This document shows, piece after piece, positions 62,384-64,000 of a stretch of DNA of 64,000 bases. How positions within the stretch are numbered: position 1 is the stretch's first letter; every line of letters starts with the position of its first letter. The stretch lies in assembly GCF_042652185.1 (NCBI RefSeq), contig NZ_JBHSIX010000002.1; one strand, 5' to 3'. A model generated the notes under the pieces. That model saw only the letters and a list, made by a program, of their open reading frames with translations. It was not told the origin of the DNA and did not search any database. The position numbers and the translations under genes were made by a program. Origin of the DNA: Actinacidiphila fildesensis. Its GTDB lineage: Bacteria; Actinomycetota; Actinomycetes; Streptomycetales; Streptomycetaceae.

Positions 62384-62403
62384 CCGAACGGGCTCGGAAA
62401 GCG

Positions 62404-63714
62404 CTACTGGCGGCCGCCGAGTACGGCGCGGTCGGCCGCCTCGGTGCCGTGCGTCCAGCCTTCGTGGTCGCGGCCCTTGAGCCGGTGCGAGGTGGTGGTG
62501 GGGAACATGCGGGTGGTGGTGTCGCGGACCGCGACATCCCGCGCGGCGAGAGCCGGCAGCAGGCGTTCCGCCGGGAGGTCGGGGGCGTGGGTGGCCTGCT
62601 CGGTGGCGTCGGCGAGGCGTTCGCGGATACGGCCGGCGTAGGCGATGAGGAAGGACTGCCGGAAGTCCTTGGAGCGCGAACCACCGTGCCGGGCCTTGCC
62701 GTTGCGGCCCTTCCCCGAGCCGTTCCCCGCACCCTTCGCGGTGCGCAGCATGGCGGCGTCCGCCTGGACGAGCAGCGAGGTGTAGAGCAGCTCGACGGCC
62801 TCCAGGTCGGGCTCGAAACCGACGACCGTCGAGAAGCCGACGTCGCCCGCCCACACCGCCTGGCAGCGGTTGGCCGCCGCCACGGCGTCGAGGAGCAGCG
62901 CCTTGGCGCCCTCGTAGGGCTGGTCGATGCCGATACGGCAGGCTCCCGGACCGTCGGAGCCGCCCGCGCCCGCGTCCGAGGCGATGAGGGCCTCGTCGAT
63001 GCTGTGCCGGGCCATCAGTTGCTGGGCCTTCGAGCTGAGGGCCTCGGCCTCCTCCGGGAAGTCGGTGGATTCGGCCTTGGCGAGCAGGGCGCGGATCCGG
63101 CCGAGCAGCGGGGCCGCGTGGCGGTGGGCGGCTGCGCAGGCCGCCGTGGGCGCCGCCACCGGCGTGATGCGGGGCAGCCGTCCGAGCAGCCGCAGCAGTT
63201 CCATGACGGAGACGGCGGCGGAGAAGCCGTCGAGCCGTTCGCGGCGGCCGTGGGCGGCGAGGAGCGTGCCGTCGCCGTTCCACGGGCCGGCCGCCGCCAG
63301 CTCGGCGAGCTGGGCGGCCCAGCGCGGGTCCTTGGACGCGGCCGCCGCGGGGGCCGTGCGGGCCTCGGCGGTGATCAGGTCGGCGGCGAGGCGGGCGTGC
63401 CCGTCCGTGAGCCTGCGGCGCGCGATACGCACCACGTCGGCGGGCTGCCAGCCGCGGGTCCAGCAGGACCGTACGAGCCGGTCGGTGAGCGCGAGCAGCG
63501 CGTCGTTCGCGGCGGAAGCGGCTCCCGAGGCGGCGGGACCGGAGCCGGCAGCGGCCAGGGCCGAGGCGCTGAGGTCGACGGCGTCCTCGGCGTCGGCGTC
63601 CGCCGCGTTGAGCGCGCGGAGGTACGCCCGCTCGATCACGTCTGCCACGTCGTTCTCCGCCACGTCCGCCACGTCCGCCGCCTCGCCCTTCAGCTCTCCC
63701 ACCCGGTCTCCCAT
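62404..63714 (-). CDS. DUF2786 family protein
   Basis: A 436-residue soluble protein. The DUF2786 motif is LLGRIRALLAKAESTDFPEEAEAL with QQLMARHSIDEAL, near residue 215. A helical N-terminal region includes LTDRLVRSCWTRGWQPADVVRIARRRL, and the C-terminal part has KDFRQSFLIAYAGRIRERL. The function is unknown. The ATG at 63714 lacks a ribosome site; a GTG at 63702 with GGGAG five bases upstream may be the true start. Confidence 0.8.
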   Translation of the reverse strand: MGDRVGELKGEAADVADVAENDVADVIERAYLRALNAADADAEDAVDLSASALAAAGSGPAASGAASAANDALLALTDRLVRSCWTRGWQPADVVRIARRRLTDGHARLAADLITAEARTAPAAAASKDPRWAAQLAELAAAGPWNGDGTLLAAHGRRERLDGFSAAVSVMELLRLLGRLPRITPVAAPTAACAAAHRHAAPLLGRIRALLAKAESTDFPEEAEALSSKAQQLMARHSIDEALIASDAGAGGSDGPGACRIGIDQPYEGAKALLLDAVAAANRCQAVWAGDVGFSTVVGFEPDLEAVELLYTSLLVQADAAMLRTAKGAGNGSGKGRNGKARHGGSRSKDFRQSFLIAYAGRIRERLADATEQATHAPDLPAERLLPALAARDVAVRDTTTRMFPTTTSHRLKGRDHEGWTHGTEAADRAVLGGRQ

Positions 63715-63748
63715 TCTGCGGGAGAGCCGGGAGCGGGAGAACCGGGAG

Positions 63749-64000
63749 CTACTCGCCCTGGGCGATCTCCACGCTCTCGTGGAGATCGGTGGCGGCCTCG
63801 ACGGCCGCCGCCGCGGACACCAGGAGACAGCCGGCGAGGAGGGCGGCCACGAGGCGCCGGCCACGGGCCTGCCGCAGTCCGGCCGGCGGTGTGGCGTGCA
63901 GGAGCGCCGCGACGCGGCGTGGGACGGGGCCGGTGGCGGCGGCGAGCGCGGCGCTGGGGCGGGCCGAGCCGGTCGTGCGGGCCGCCAGGGCGGCGCGGCC
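63749..64000 (-). CDS. C-terminal end of a probable M56 (BlaR1-like) membrane peptidase
   Basis: The last 83 residues of a gene whose 5' part lies beyond the window. The frame reads ...PVPRRVAALLHATPPAG, then a membrane helix (LVAALLAGCLLVSAAAAVEA), and ends EIAQGE with TAG. The RR(V)xALL segment followed by a final helix is what I recall of Streptomyces M56 peptidases; the HEXXH part is not in view. Confidence 0.55.
   Translation of the reverse strand, partial: GRAALAARTTGSARPSAALAAATGPVPRRVAALLHATPPAGLRQARGRRLVAALLAGCLLVSAAAAVEAATDLHESVEIAQGE

Overview
The window is high-GC DNA with GTG and TTG starts, short intergenic gaps, GGAGG ribosome sites and Streptomyces-type proteins (TipA, nagKA with DasR-like sites, Scr1-type regulators, SpoIIE-type phosphatases, DUF3180, DUF3263). 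It is best read as a chromosomal core segment of a Streptomyces or very close relative. No rRNA, tRNA, CRISPR array or insertion sequence was seen.

Layout. 1-14.3 kb: threonine synthase behind a SAM-I riboswitch; a compatible-solute group (gpgS, otsA, otsB) interrupted by a large secreted beta-helix/PKD protein; then amino-sugar catabolism (sugar-binding lipoprotein, nagK, nagA, a PfkB kinase) with two DasR-like operators, and a membrane-anchored protein. 14.5-17.8 kb: a MidA/NDUFAF7-family methyltransferase directly upstream of a stand-alone NuoD paralogue, then a coiled-coil membrane protein. 18-22.9 kb: a glycine-betaine-type ABC importer (binding protein and two permeases divergent from the ATPase), then a rhodanese/cysteine dioxygenase pair. 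23-37 kb: housekeeping block of folate genes (folK, folB, folP, folE, with DUF3180 and an NTF2-like gene), an esterase, an MprF-like DUF2156 protein, ftsH, hpt, tilS, a zincin-like protein, dacB and ppa. 37.6-45.4 kb: ThrE-type exporter, DedA protein, an orphan sugar-ABC ATPase, YbjQ, tipA divergent from a LysE exporter across one palindrome, and glutamate decarboxylase behind a 16-codon leader ORF.

45.4-48.2 kb is a small accessory patch with a DUF6879/Scr1-type HTH pair and small unknown proteins. 48.2-57.4 kb holds a degenerate MreB-like actin, two SpoIIE-type phosphatases, an M23 peptidase, dodecin, an AI-2E-type membrane protein and an orphan histidine kinase. 57.4-60.4 kb is a compact three-gene unit: a plant-type [2Fe-2S] reductase, a protein with two EXXH motifs typical of di-iron carboxylate enzymes, and an epoxide-hydrolase-like alpha/beta hydrolase. 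The window ends with a von Willebrand-type lipoprotein, a DUF2786 protein and the 3' end of a probable M56 peptidase.

The most interesting observations are the predicted di-iron oxygenase/epoxide hydrolase unit, the methyltransferase-NuoD pair (which retains the arginine methylated in mammalian NDUFS2 but has Trp at the quinone-site Tyr), the SAM riboswitch whose P1 helix overlaps the thrC ribosome site, the catalytically degenerate MreB-like protein, and short tandem repeats built around the stop codons of five unrelated genes.
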